Of a DNA stretch of 9,100 bases, positions 1-7,381 are shown piece by piece. The stretch's first letter is position 1. Every line of letters starts with the position of its first letter. The DNA lies in contig JAIDJD010000394.1 of NCBI GenBank assembly GCA_029052375.1, forward strand, positions 1 to 9,100, in the 5' to 3' direction. The notes under the pieces are model-generated. The model was not told the DNA's origin. It did not search any database and worked only from the letters and a program-made list of their open reading frames with translations. The stretch comes from Duncaniella sp. GTDB taxonomy: Bacteria > Bacteroidota > Bacteroidia > Bacteroidales > Muribaculaceae. Made by a program: the position numbers and the translations under genes.

Positions 1-80
1 CCTGGTTAGTGCCTAAACTCTGTCCGGGGATGTCCTTTTTGCGTCTTTTTTCGGTCCTGAATCGAAAGGATTAGATATAA

Positions 81-111
81 GAAAACCCCGGAACTACTTG
101 ATAGTCCGAAG
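81..111 (-). terminator. Intrinsic terminator of ssrA
   Basis: Read on the minus strand, this is an imperfect hairpin: left arm CTTCGGACTA, loop TCAAG, right arm TAGTTCCGGGG. It has about ten pairs, including two G-U wobbles and one bulged T, and is followed directly by TTTTCTT. It begins 40 bases past the mature 3' end of tmRNA, where a transcript end is expected. The hairpin and T-run are seen directly. Its activity is inferred. Confidence 0.6.
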
Positions 112-150
112 TTTGTCTCGTTAAGTCCGAATTAGTTCGGTAGTACATAG

Positions 151-546
151 TGGAGCTGGAGGGGTTTGAACCCTCGTCCAAACGTGGAACTAATGAGCTT
201 TCTACATGCTTATTCCCTAATTGGTTTTCGAGTTGCGGCAGGCAAGGGACCACCAACCGCAGCCTTATCCTCTAAGTGTCTCGGCGAGTCTCGAGGCTTC
301 CGTCGCCAAATTCCCGATTTAACTGCACCGCCTTGTCGATCCGTCTCGGGAAAAGGACAATCGGGCGATGTCTCGTCTCTGCAACTGTTGCGGAGATAAA
401 GCTAATCTACTGTTCTTCGATTAAGCAGCGAGAGCGTAGTTGTTTTCGCCATTTGAATTTTTGATGTCTCTGATTTAAGAGTGTGGGCATCATCACTCTG
501 CATGCTTACTCACCACCTCTACACGCTGTCAAAGCCAGTCAGCCCC
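151..546 (-). ncRNA. ssrA: tmRNA (transfer-messenger RNA)
   Basis: tmRNA with SmpB rescues stalled ribosomes and tags the unfinished protein for proteolysis. The 5' end, read on the minus strand from 546, is GGGGCTGACTGGCTTTGACA, the conserved tmRNA start. Its first seven bases (540-546) pair with CAGCTCC at 152-158 to close the acceptor stem, with one G-U pair. The T arm lies immediately inside (159-175: stem GAGGG/CCCTC, loop TTCAAAC), and the discriminator A is at 151. The next bases (150-148) read CTA, so CCA is not encoded and must be added after transcription. The 396-nt length is normal for Bacteroidales. The central part (about 180-420) should hold the pseudoknots, which I did not fold. 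The gene diverges from the PUL and has its own promoter and terminator. The identification is close to certain, and the ends are set by the acceptor pairing. Confidence 0.96.
421..450 (-). other. tmRNA tag-peptide reading frame
   Basis: On the minus strand, 450 to 421 reads GGC GAA AAC AAC TAC GCT CTC GCT GCT TAA, encoding the degradation tag GENNYALAA followed by a stop. A glycine resume codon and an ALAA end fit Bacteroidales tmRNA tags. The ALAA end is the part recognised by ClpXP-type proteases. The frame lies at the expected place inside ssrA, about 100 nt from its 5' end. Confidence 0.93.
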
Positions 547-577
547 GTGTGTCGTGCATACGATAGTATGAGCGGTG

Positions 578-608
578 CAAAGTTAATGTTTTCTTGCGAC
601 CAGACAAA
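578..608 (-). promoter_or_regulatory. ssrA promoter (Bacteroidetes -33/-7)
   Basis: On the minus strand there is a -33 element TTTG (608-605), 19 bases of spacer, and a -7 element TAACTTTG (585-578). This matches the Bacteroidetes primary sigma consensus TTTG-N19-21-TAnnTTTG exactly. Transcription would start near 570, leaving a short 5' leader of about 25 nt to be removed by RNase P-type processing before the mature end at 546. The elements are seen directly. The start point is inferred. Confidence 0.75.
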
Positions 609-721
609 GTATTCCGTGCAGTTTAACGTTTGTTAATCATAACATTTACATTGAAACATATTTTGTAGCTTAATTTATGTTAATTTTCGTGTCATATCTA
701 TAACAGAACCCCGAAATTGAT

Positions 722-729
722 TACCTTTG
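722..729 (+). promoter_or_regulatory. Probable PUL promoter, -7 element
   Basis: TACCTTTG fits the Bacteroidetes -7 consensus TAnnTTTG. No TTTG is visible 19-21 bases upstream (around 697-702), so the -33 element is weak or absent. That would be expected of a promoter dependent on an activator such as a hybrid two-component or SusR-like regulator. The box and its sequence are seen; its use is inferred from its position before susC. Confidence 0.4.
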
Positions 730-863
730 TGGTTGCTTTGCGTTTGGCGTGTCCGGACTCGTCCTGCCGGCGGTGCCTGTCTGTCTTACCGAAGCCATGA
801 TTATTCTGCCGAAAAACAACCTTAAAACATCTATTGGTAAATTTTAATCTAAACCATGTCTGT

Positions 864-3800
864 ATGAATCTCATCCAGAAAATCCCCCTGTGGCTGACGC
901 TGATGTTGGCCATGGTATTCTGCGCTACGCTCAGCGCCCAGGACCTCAAGGTGTCCGGTGTGGTGAGCGACGACCTCGGCGAGCCCCTGATGGGCGCTAC
1001 CGTAATGCTCAAGGGCACAAGCCAGGGTGTAGCCACCAATCTCGACGGCGAGTTCACCCTCTCGGCTCCCGCCAAGGGCACTCTCGTTATCTCCTACATC
1101 GGATGCAAGACCGCTGAGGTGGCCATCAACGGCCGCACCGACCTCAAGGTGGTACTCGAGTCCAACACCGAGATGCTCGAAGAGGTCGTGGCCATCGGCT
1201 ACGGCACTGTCAAGAAGAAAGACCTCACAGGCGCCGTATCGTCTGTGGCAGGCGCTGAGCTTGTCAAGGTGCCTGTGGCCACTGCCGCACAGGCCCTCCA
1301 GGGCAAGGCCGCCGGTCTCAACATCGTCAGCCAGAGCGGCGCTCCCGGCGCTAAGATGAACATCACTGTCCGCGGCGGCGCATCGCTGACCCAGGGCACC
1401 GAGCCTCTCTACATCGTGGACGGCTTCCAGATGGACAACGCCCTGGCCAACATCGACGTCAACGACATCGAGACCATCGACGTGCTCAAGGACGCATCTG
1501 CCACCGCTATATATGGTGCGCGCGGCTCCAACGGTATCATCGTCATCACCACCAAGAGCGGCTCGAAGGGCAAGACCAAGGTGGACTACAACGCATTCTT
1601 CTCCTGGGACCACCTGGCCAAGAAGCTCGACATGAACGACTCTCCTGTCGACTATGCATGGTATCAGTATGAGTTTTCAGAGCTCCAGAAGCGTCAGTCT
1701 GGCTACAGCCTCTTCTTTGACGACGGATATGGCACCAGCGAGCCGGACTACAACTCGGGTGCCTACAGCCGTATCCTCGACCGTTACTCAGACAGCTCTG
1801 CTGTCGACTGGCAGGACCTCACCTTCGGCGGCCATGCCTTCACCCAGAACCACAACGTGAGCGTCTCCACCGGCACCGAGAAAGTCTCTGTACTCATATC
1901 CTACAACCACAACGACCAGGACGGCCTCCTCGCCAACCACGACTACAAGCGCAACTCTATCCGTGCAAAGATGAACGCCGAGCTCTGGAAGGGTGTCAAG
2001 CTTGACTTCGGTATGTTCTTCTACCACAACAACACCCACGGAGGCGGCGCCTACTCGGGCATGAAGAGCGTCCTCCTCCAGCCTATCATGGGCGGCACAA
2101 GATTCACCCAGGACGAGCTCATTTCGACACAGACACAGCCCATCTACCGCAACGAGGGTCTCGCCGACACCTACAGCGTCAGCAACCCCCTCGTCCAGAA
2201 CGGCGCTGTGCTCTCTGAAAAGCGCTCGCGCAAGCTCGACATCAACGGCGGCATCACCGTCGACTTCCTCAAGGACTTCCGCTGGCGCACCGCTGTCAAC
2301 TACGTGACCGGCTGGGACAAGTCGACATCCTTCCAGGATGAGAACTCGCTAAACTACATCCTTTATAAGGATACCGAGGGCATGACAGGCTCTATCGGCA
2401 ACTCCGAGAAATATTCCTGGCGCGTCAACAACACCCTCACCTGGACCAAGACTCTCAACAAGCTCCACGACCTCACAGTCATGGTAGGCCAGGAGTACTC
2501 CTACAACGAGAGCGAGGGCAACGAGATATCGCTCCGCAAGTTCCCCGAGCCCAACCACAAGCTCGACGACATCTCCAAGGCTGAGGTTTCGGCCAAGAAG
2601 ACCAGCCACTCCAACGGCAATATGCTCTCGTTCTTCGGCCGTGTCAACTACTCGTTCGACAACCGCTACCTCCTCACCGCTACATTCCGTGCCGACGGCA
2701 GCTCTAAGTTTGCCAAAGGCAACAAGTGGGGCTACTTCCCCTCTGTTTCAGGCGCATGGCGTGTGAGCCAGGAGAAGTTCTGGACAGAGAACGGTGTCTC
2801 CAACTGGTTCCAGAACCTCAAGTTCCGCATCGGCTACGGTGTCACCGGCAACTGCGACATCGCATCCAATATGTATGCCACAACACTCTCGCAGACCACT
2901 TACCCGATGGACAACGAGGAGTTTGACATGGCATTCACAACCGACGCTACCCTCGGCAATCCCAAGCTCAAGTGGGAGACCCTCCACGCCACCAACGTCG
3001 GCCTCGACCTGGGTATGTTCAACAACCGCGTCAACCTCTCGGTAGAGTGGTACAACAACCAGATCTCCGATATGCTCATGCTCTGCACCATTCCCTCCTC
3101 TACCGGCTATACCAAGCAGTATCAGAACATCGGCAAGATGCGCAACCGCGGCTGGGAGTTCCAGCTCAACACCGTCAACGTCGTTGCCGGCGGCTTCCAG
3201 TGGACATCCTCGCTCAATATGTCGTTCAACAAGTCCAAGGTGCTCTCGCTCGAGGGTGAGGTGAAGCAGAAGACCTTCTCGGCCGGCGACAACCGCTCAG
3301 GCTCTGTCAACTACTATGCAGTCGTTGGCCACGGCCTCGGCGATATGTACGGCTACAAGTATGAGGGCATCTACACCACCGACGACTTTGACGAGCTCCC
3401 CGACGGCACATGGCAGCTCAAGGACGGTGTCGTGAAGCCCGAGAACGGCAAGACCCCCCAGCCCGGCGACATCAAGTTTGCCGCAGACAACGAGGAGGGC
3501 GACCAGTTCACCAAGCAGGCTGTCAAGATCGGCAACGGTACACCCGACTTCTTCGGCGGTTTCTCCAACCAGTTCACCTACAAGGGCTTCGACCTCAACG
3601 TCTTCATGAAGTTCTCCGTAGGCAACGACGTCTACAACGCCACCAAGCACTCCATGAGCCCCTACGCTCCCTTCGAGAACGCACCCAAGGAGTTCTCTGA
3701 CAACTACTACCGCCTCGTCGATCCCGCCACCGGTCTCAAGGCCACCAGCCTTGCCCGCCTGCGCGAGCTCAACCCCGACGAGAACGCCCGCACATGGAGC

Positions 3801-4106
3801 CTCACAGAGAACAACGCCAGCTACATCACCTATCCCTCCTCCTACTTCGTAGAGGACGGCTCGTACCTGCGTCTGGCCCAGGTGACCCTCGGCTACACCT
3901 TCCCCCAGAAGTGGATGAAGAAGGCCCTCATCCAGAACCTCCGCATCTACTTCACAGCCAACAACCTCTGCACCATCACAGGCTACTCGGGCTACGACCC
4001 CGACGCATCGTCCAAGAACGACGACGTCATCTGTACCCCCGGCTACGACTCTTCGGCCTATCCCATGTCCCGCAGCTATGTAGCCGGCATCAACCTCACC
4101 TTCTAA
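864..4106 (+). CDS. susC: SusC/RagA-family TonB-linked outer membrane transporter
   Basis: A 1080-residue outer membrane transporter that imports glycan oligomers using TonB energy, working with the SusD protein encoded next. Residues 1-25 are a signal peptide ending LSA before Q26. A carboxypeptidase-regulatory-like beta domain spans about 28-100. The family motif EEVVAIGYGT at 106-115 marks the TonB-box/plug entry. The plug runs to about 233 and includes PLYIVDG (181-187) and DVLKDASATAIYGARGSNGI (206-225). The rest is the 22-strand barrel, ending in the beta signal GINLTF. No STN domain is present, so it is not an anti-sigma transducer. A TTG codon at 834 extends the frame by ten residues, but the ATG at 864 puts a normal signal peptide first. 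It is the first gene of the PUL operon. The family is certain. The substrate, likely pectic oligosaccharide, is inferred from the downstream lyase. Confidence 0.95.
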   Translation: MNLIQKIPLWLTLMLAMVFCATLSAQDLKVSGVVSDDLGEPLMGATVMLKGTSQGVATNLDGEFTLSAPAKGTLVISYIGCKTAEVAINGRTDLKVVLESNTEMLEEVVAIGYGTVKKKDLTGAVSSVAGAELVKVPVATAAQALQGKAAGLNIVSQSGAPGAKMNITVRGGASLTQGTEPLYIVDGFQMDNALANIDVNDIETIDVLKDASATAIYGARGSNGIIVITTKSGSKGKTKVDYNAFFSWDHLAKKLDMNDSPVDYAWYQYEFSELQKRQSGYSLFFDDGYGTSEPDYNSGAYSRILDRYSDSSAVDWQDLTFGGHAFTQNHNVSVSTGTEKVSVLISYNHNDQDGLLANHDYKRNSIRAKMNAELWKGVKLDFGMFFYHNNTHGGGAYSGMKSVLLQPIMGGTRFTQDELISTQTQPIYRNEGLADTYSVSNPLVQNGAVLSEKRSRKLDINGGITVDFLKDFRWRTAVNYVTGWDKSTSFQDENSLNYILYKDTEGMTGSIGNSEKYSWRVNNTLTWTKTLNKLHDLTVMVGQEYSYNESEGNEISLRKFPEPNHKLDDISKAEVSAKKTSHSNGNMLSFFGRVNYSFDNRYLLTATFRADGSSKFAKGNKWGYFPSVSGAWRVSQEKFWTENGVSNWFQNLKFRIGYGVTGNCDIASNMYATTLSQTTYPMDNEEFDMAFTTDATLGNPKLKWETLHATNVGLDLGMFNNRVNLSVEWYNNQISDMLMLCTIPSSTGYTKQYQNIGKMRNRGWEFQLNTVNVVAGGFQWTSSLNMSFNKSKVLSLEGEVKQKTFSAGDNRSGSVNYYAVVGHGLGDMYGYKYEGIYTTDDFDELPDGTWQLKDGVVKPENGKTPQPGDIKFAADNEEGDQFTKQAVKIGNGTPDFFGGFSNQFTYKGFDLNVFMKFSVGNDVYNATKHSMSPYAPFENAPKEFSDNYYRLVDPATGLKATSLARLRELNPDENARTWSLTENNASYITYPSSYFVEDGSYLRLAQVTLGYTFPQKWMKKALIQNLRIYFTANNLCTITGYSGYDPDASSKNDDVICTPGYDSSAYPMSRSYVAGINLTF

Positions 4107-4125
4107 TCACCACTGAACAGCAATT

Positions 4126-6207
4126 ATGACCAAATCATATATCACCCGCGCCGCCAAGAGCCTCCTCGTGGCCCTTGCCGTGGCCGGCGGAGCCTCGATG
4201 ACGCTCACATCCTGCGAGGAAACCCTCGAGCGCCCCTCGTTCACTGCTGACGACGTCGACTACGTATTCTCCGATGTCGCCAAGGCCGACCTCTATGTCA
4301 AGGGCGTCTACCGCTACTTCTGCCTCGAAGAGCTCTTCCGTGCCGGCAACACCGGCGACTGCGTCACCACCGCCAACGAAGACGCCTTCACACAGGCCAA
4401 TATGCAGCGCGCCAGCTACAACTACGACCCCTACCGTCCCTGGGTGTTCGGCGACGTCTACCGCGAGAGCTACAACGCCATCGAGAGCTGCAACCTCGGC
4501 ATCAAGCGCATCAATATGCTCCCCGAGAGCCCCAAGCGCAACGCCCTCATAGCTGAGCTCTACGTGCTCCGCGCATTCGCCTACCACAACCTGATCCGCT
4601 TCCTCGGCGACGTCCCCACCCAGTGGAAGCCTATGGAAGACTGCTCGATGGACGACCCCGACGTGCTCTATCCCGTGCGCCAGGACCGCGACGCCATCTA
4701 CGACCGCATCATCCAGGACATGGTAGACCACGTCAACGACCTCCCCTGGCAGAGCCAGAACCCCTACGTGACCAACGAGCGCCTCACCCGCAACGCAGGC
4801 CTCGGCGTCATGGCCCGCATCTGTCTCCACGCCGCCGGCTACTCCCTGCGCTGGAACCTCGAGACCAACGACCCCTCAACCCTCAAGCTGTCTCGCCGCC
4901 CCGACGCCGCCCGCGTCCAGGAAATCTACCGCATAGCCGACCAGGCCCTCGCCGATGTCATAAACAAGGGTGAGAACCACCTCATCCAGGACACCCCTGA
5001 GGAGAGCGGCTTCATGAACCTCTTCCGCAACTTCACCGGCGGCAACTACGGCCCGACAGCTCCCGAGATGATGTGGATGATAGCCCAGCAGGGCGAGAAG
5101 ACCAACTCGCGCCTCGGCAACTACATCGGTGTAACCGGTGCAGGCTCTGGCAGCTTCTTCAACGCCATGAAGGCGCTCCAGGTCAAGCTCCCCACCTACT
5201 GGCTGTCGTTCGACCCCCGCGACACCCGCCGCGACGTCACCGCCCCCATGTACACCATCGGACACTCGGGCGACGAAGACATCCACTGCGGCACAACATT
5301 CTCTACTGTCATGGGCGGCAAATACCGTGTGCAGTGGGCCCAGGCTCCCTACAACGGCTCTAAGCGCAACATCGACATGGCCATGCTCCGCTACTCTGAC
5401 ATCCTGCTGATGTATGCCGAGACACAGAACTTCCTCAATGGCGGACCTACCGACGCAGCCAAGTCTGCCCTCCTCGAGGTGCGCAAGCGCGCCGGTGTGG
5501 GCGACCTCCCCATCCCCTCGGGCCAGGATGCATTCCTCGAGGCTGTGATGCAGGAGCGCCTGTGGGAGCTTGCCGACGAGTTTGTGCTCCGCACCGACCT
5601 CGTGCGCACAGGTCTCCTCGACAAGTACATCACAGAGACCAAGGCAGATCTCCGCTCATTGTCAAAGCGCGAAGGCAAATACGCAAATGTCCCCGTCTAC
5701 CGCATCTACAAGAGGTCTGTAAACGAGGGTGTCTATGGCGACAAGTTCCTCATGCCCGAGTTCTTTGACGTTACAGACCCTGCCGAAATCAGCCTCATCA
5801 AGGATATGCCCCGTCCTACCCAGGCCGCCAAGGCAAAACAGATGCGCGACAATGTCAAGAAGATTGTCGAGGCTCATGGATACACCTACAACAACGACTG
5901 GTATCCCATCAACCTCTTCCTGTATATCAACCATGACTACAACAACCGCTCGCGTCAGATATGCGGTTCGGTCGTGATCGGCGCATGGGGCCTCGGAGCC
6001 ACCATCGCTACAAAGCCCGTAGGATTTGCTGAAAACATGAATGCATATCCCGACTGGATCGACGGCGAGAACGGTCTCTTCTTCGGTTACAGCAAGAACA
6101 AGAGCGAACTCTCGCCCTTCGCAGGCGACAAGACAGGCCATCCCCTCGTGGACAATCCCCGTCTGACACAGCTCCCCGGATATCCCGGAGCCAAGACAGA
6201 TTTCTAA
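4126..6207 (+). CDS. susD: SusD/RagB-family surface glycan-binding lipoprotein
   Basis: This outer-membrane lipoprotein forms the lid over the SusC barrel and binds glycan at the cell surface. The N-terminus is a lipoprotein signal with lipobox LTSC, lipidated at Cys30, followed by E31-E32, an acidic start typical of surface-exported Bacteroidetes lipoproteins. SusD hallmarks are the TPR-like helices, including ELYVLRAFAYHNLIRFLGDV (144-163), then LRYSDILLMYAE (about 420-431), an ER..EL..E segment before RTGLLDK (494-500), and the closing LPGYPG. The gene starts 19 bases after the susC stop, so the two are surely co-transcribed. At 693 residues it is long for the family (often 500-650). The extra length seems to lie between RTGLLDK and the end, where codon use is also less biased toward C-ending codons. 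The family is certain; the ligand is inferred. Confidence 0.95.
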   Translation: MTKSYITRAAKSLLVALAVAGGASMTLTSCEETLERPSFTADDVDYVFSDVAKADLYVKGVYRYFCLEELFRAGNTGDCVTTANEDAFTQANMQRASYNYDPYRPWVFGDVYRESYNAIESCNLGIKRINMLPESPKRNALIAELYVLRAFAYHNLIRFLGDVPTQWKPMEDCSMDDPDVLYPVRQDRDAIYDRIIQDMVDHVNDLPWQSQNPYVTNERLTRNAGLGVMARICLHAAGYSLRWNLETNDPSTLKLSRRPDAARVQEIYRIADQALADVINKGENHLIQDTPEESGFMNLFRNFTGGNYGPTAPEMMWMIAQQGEKTNSRLGNYIGVTGAGSGSFFNAMKALQVKLPTYWLSFDPRDTRRDVTAPMYTIGHSGDEDIHCGTTFSTVMGGKYRVQWAQAPYNGSKRNIDMAMLRYSDILLMYAETQNFLNGGPTDAAKSALLEVRKRAGVGDLPIPSGQDAFLEAVMQERLWELADEFVLRTDLVRTGLLDKYITETKADLRSLSKREGKYANVPVYRIYKRSVNEGVYGDKFLMPEFFDVTDPAEISLIKDMPRPTQAAKAKQMRDNVKKIVEAHGYTYNNDWYPINLFLYINHDYNNRSRQICGSVVIGAWGLGATIATKPVGFAENMNAYPDWIDGENGLFFGYSKNKSELSPFAGDKTGHPLVDNPRLTQLPGYPGAKTDF

Positions 6208-6216
6208 ATCTCCTAT

Positions 6217-6256
6217 GCTTTCTGTCCGGGGATGCATGGCATCTCCGGCAGAAAGC
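6217..6256 (+). terminator. Intergenic hairpin after susD
   Basis: The arms GCTTTCTG and CAGAAAGC (8 pairs) continue inward, past one bulged T, with CCGG/CCGG and three further pairs (one G-U), closing a loop of about 9 nt. The sequence after it is AATTTAAATCC, not a T-run, so it is a poor intrinsic terminator. It begins 9 nt past the susD stop, and no promoter is visible before the next gene. It may therefore be a partial terminator, an RNA-processing site, or a 3' stabiliser that lets susCD mRNA accumulate over the downstream gene. The structure is seen; its role is inferred. Confidence 0.5.
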
Positions 6257-6313
6257 AATTTAAATCCTATAATTCATTAACCAAAACAAAACTATCATCA
6301 ACCATTTCTACTC

Positions 6314-7273
6314 ATGAAAAAGACTTTAGCAGTCGCTGCTCTCTGCTGCGCAGCCATGGGAATGAACGCTGAGGTTGTAGCTACCTACGACTTCAACAAC
6401 ACTCCCTCGTTCTTCCCCTACCTCCAGGCTCCCATCCCCGAAGGCATGGGCATCACCGGCAACTTTGACTTCATCCAGAAGGACGGCTCTACCACTCTCG
6501 AAGGTGCCGGCCAGTGGAGCGGCGCCAAACTCATGGAAAAGGACGCCGAGGGCGTTTTCGTAACCCAGACCACAGACCTCCGCATCTCGCTTGGCGACGG
6601 CTGCATCTACACCAAAGACGCCGCTGACGGCAAGTACAAGTTCGAGGGCGACGAAATAGACTACACCGAACCCTTCATCGGCTGGAACAACGGTGGCCCC
6701 ACACGCGTCACCTGGATGGCCGGCTGGGGCTCGGAAGACGAGTGGAAAGACGCCAACTACAACGCTTTCAATGCCGAAAACTGGGTATCTACCCGCCACG
6801 CTATTCAGTTCAGCCGCAACGACCACTCCGCAACACGCAAGGCTACCTACATCCAGTTCCCCGAGGTGCAGGGCCCGTTCACTGTCACATATTACATCGC
6901 ATCCGTATCTGACACCAAGCGCAACAAGGAGCAGAAGCTCATGTGCCGCGTAGTACCCGTGGCCAACGACACAGAGATAGAGGAGAAGGCGGCTACTGTC
7001 GACGTACCCTACGCTGACATCGCCGACAAGCGTTACTACAAGTATTCCTACAGCTATGACGGCACAGACAAGGTTGCCTTCCGTATCGGCGCAAACGGCG
7101 CTGTCATGGCTCTCTTCCACGTTGTTGTCGAGAGCGGTGTATCCGGCATCGAGAACATCATCGCTCCCGTCGAGGACGAGAACGCTCCCGTCTACAACAT
7201 CATGGGCCAGCGCGTAGGCAAGGACTACAAGGGCATCGTCATCAAGAACGGTGTGAAGTACGTCCAGAAGTAA
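6314..7273 (+). CDS. Secreted PUL protein of unknown function with C-terminal sorting-like tail
   Basis: A 319-residue protein I cannot place in a named family. Residues 1-19 are a signal peptide (KK start, hydrophobic core, NA before E20). Cys11 and Cys12 do not sit in a valid lipobox, so it is probably not a lipoprotein. The mature part looks beta-rich, with alternating polar and aromatic residues and a tryptophan-rich stretch (WNNGG, TWMAGWG, EDEW) that could form a glycan-binding face. The last 28 residues (292-319, PVYNIMGQRV then KGIVIKNGVKYV) resemble the short C-terminal tails of many secreted Bacteroidales proteins, related to type IX secretion sorting domains. It lies 106 bases after susD with no visible promoter, where PULs often encode a SusE/F-type surface glycan-binding protein. 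That role is inference from position. No catalytic motif was recognised. The start is the only ATG ahead of a signal peptide. Confidence 0.85.
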   Translation: MKKTLAVAALCCAAMGMNAEVVATYDFNNTPSFFPYLQAPIPEGMGITGNFDFIQKDGSTTLEGAGQWSGAKLMEKDAEGVFVTQTTDLRISLGDGCIYTKDAADGKYKFEGDEIDYTEPFIGWNNGGPTRVTWMAGWGSEDEWKDANYNAFNAENWVSTRHAIQFSRNDHSATRKATYIQFPEVQGPFTVTYYIASVSDTKRNKEQKLMCRVVPVANDTEIEEKAATVDVPYADIADKRYYKYSYSYDGTDKVAFRIGANGAVMALFHVVVESGVSGIENIIAPVEDENAPVYNIMGQRVGKDYKGIVIKNGVKYVQK

Positions 7274-7317
7274 TCCGCACCCCCACGCACTAAACCGATT
7301 CACCAAACCTTACAGCG

Positions 7318-7353
7318 CTCCCCGCGTAGCCCCCGGCCCCGCGGGGAGTTTTT
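7318..7353 (+). terminator. Strong intrinsic terminator between third gene and pectate lyase
   Basis: A perfect 9-bp GC-rich stem, CTCCCCGCG (7318-7326) with CGCGGGGAG (7340-7348), encloses a C-rich 13-nt loop and is followed at once by TTTTT. This is a textbook Rho-independent terminator for plus-strand transcription. It starts 44 bases after the stop of the third gene and ends 28 bases before the lyase ATG, too close to leave room for a full promoter after it. Confidence 0.85.
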
Positions 7354-7381
7354 GATACCATCCAAATCACTCCCTTTTTTT

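Larger units (their letters stand above)
547..863. other. Divergent intergenic region ssrA / PUL
   Basis: This gene-free stretch separates two divergent transcription units. The left part holds the ssrA promoter. The centre (about 610-720) is strongly AT-rich and contains a small dyad, TTAAC-GTTT-GTTAA (623-636), a possible operator. The right part holds a -7 like box (722-729) and a GC-richer leader with the 8-base palindrome GTCCGGAC (751-758). I see no convincing small gene, riboswitch or invertible-promoter repeat pair. The leader from the inferred start to the susC ATG is about 125 nt. No Shine-Dalgarno sequence precedes the ATG, as is usual in this phylum. Confidence 0.6.

Noticed and set aside
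1..70. Tail of a plus-strand gene ending at TAA (14-16) with T-runs as terminator
   Set aside because: There are too few bases to judge coding, and no convincing hairpin precedes the T-runs inside the window. The inverted TCCT/AGGA (55-70) is too weak to call.
1..150. ssrA 3' end as an integration site for a mobile element carrying the PUL
   Set aside because: Elements integrate at the 3' end of ssrA, which here faces low coordinates, away from the PUL. No integrase or duplicated ssrA 3' fragment is present in the window.
166..464. Short plus-strand frames across the ssrA region
   Set aside because: They are opposite to a structural RNA whose acceptor stem, T arm and tag frame are all intact, and the peptides show no domain.
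834..863. TTG start extending SusC by ten residues
   Set aside because: The extension (MVNFNLNHVC) would put a polar stretch before the signal peptide. The ATG at 864 gives a normal signal sequence, and the preceding bases look like an AT-rich leader.
547..863. Invertible promoter controlling the PUL
   Set aside because: I looked for inverted repeats flanking the promoter box and found only the short internal dyad and palindrome, not a separated pair. No recombinase gene is nearby.
849..1613. Long minus-strand open frame of 254 codons inside susC
   Set aside because: It is antisense to a certain gene. The GC-rich, C-ending codon bias removes stops in the opposite frame, and the translation is low-complexity (V, D, G, H rich) with no recognisable domain.
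4135..4830. Minus-strand open frame of 231 codons inside susD
   Set aside because: It has the same codon-bias shadow pattern. SusD motifs make the plus-strand reading certain.
6326..7306. Minus-strand open frame of 326 codons covering the third gene
   Set aside because: It is a shadow of the plus-strand gene, which has a signal peptide and a recognisable tail. The antisense product is V/D/G/A rich with no motif, and no promoter is seen for it.
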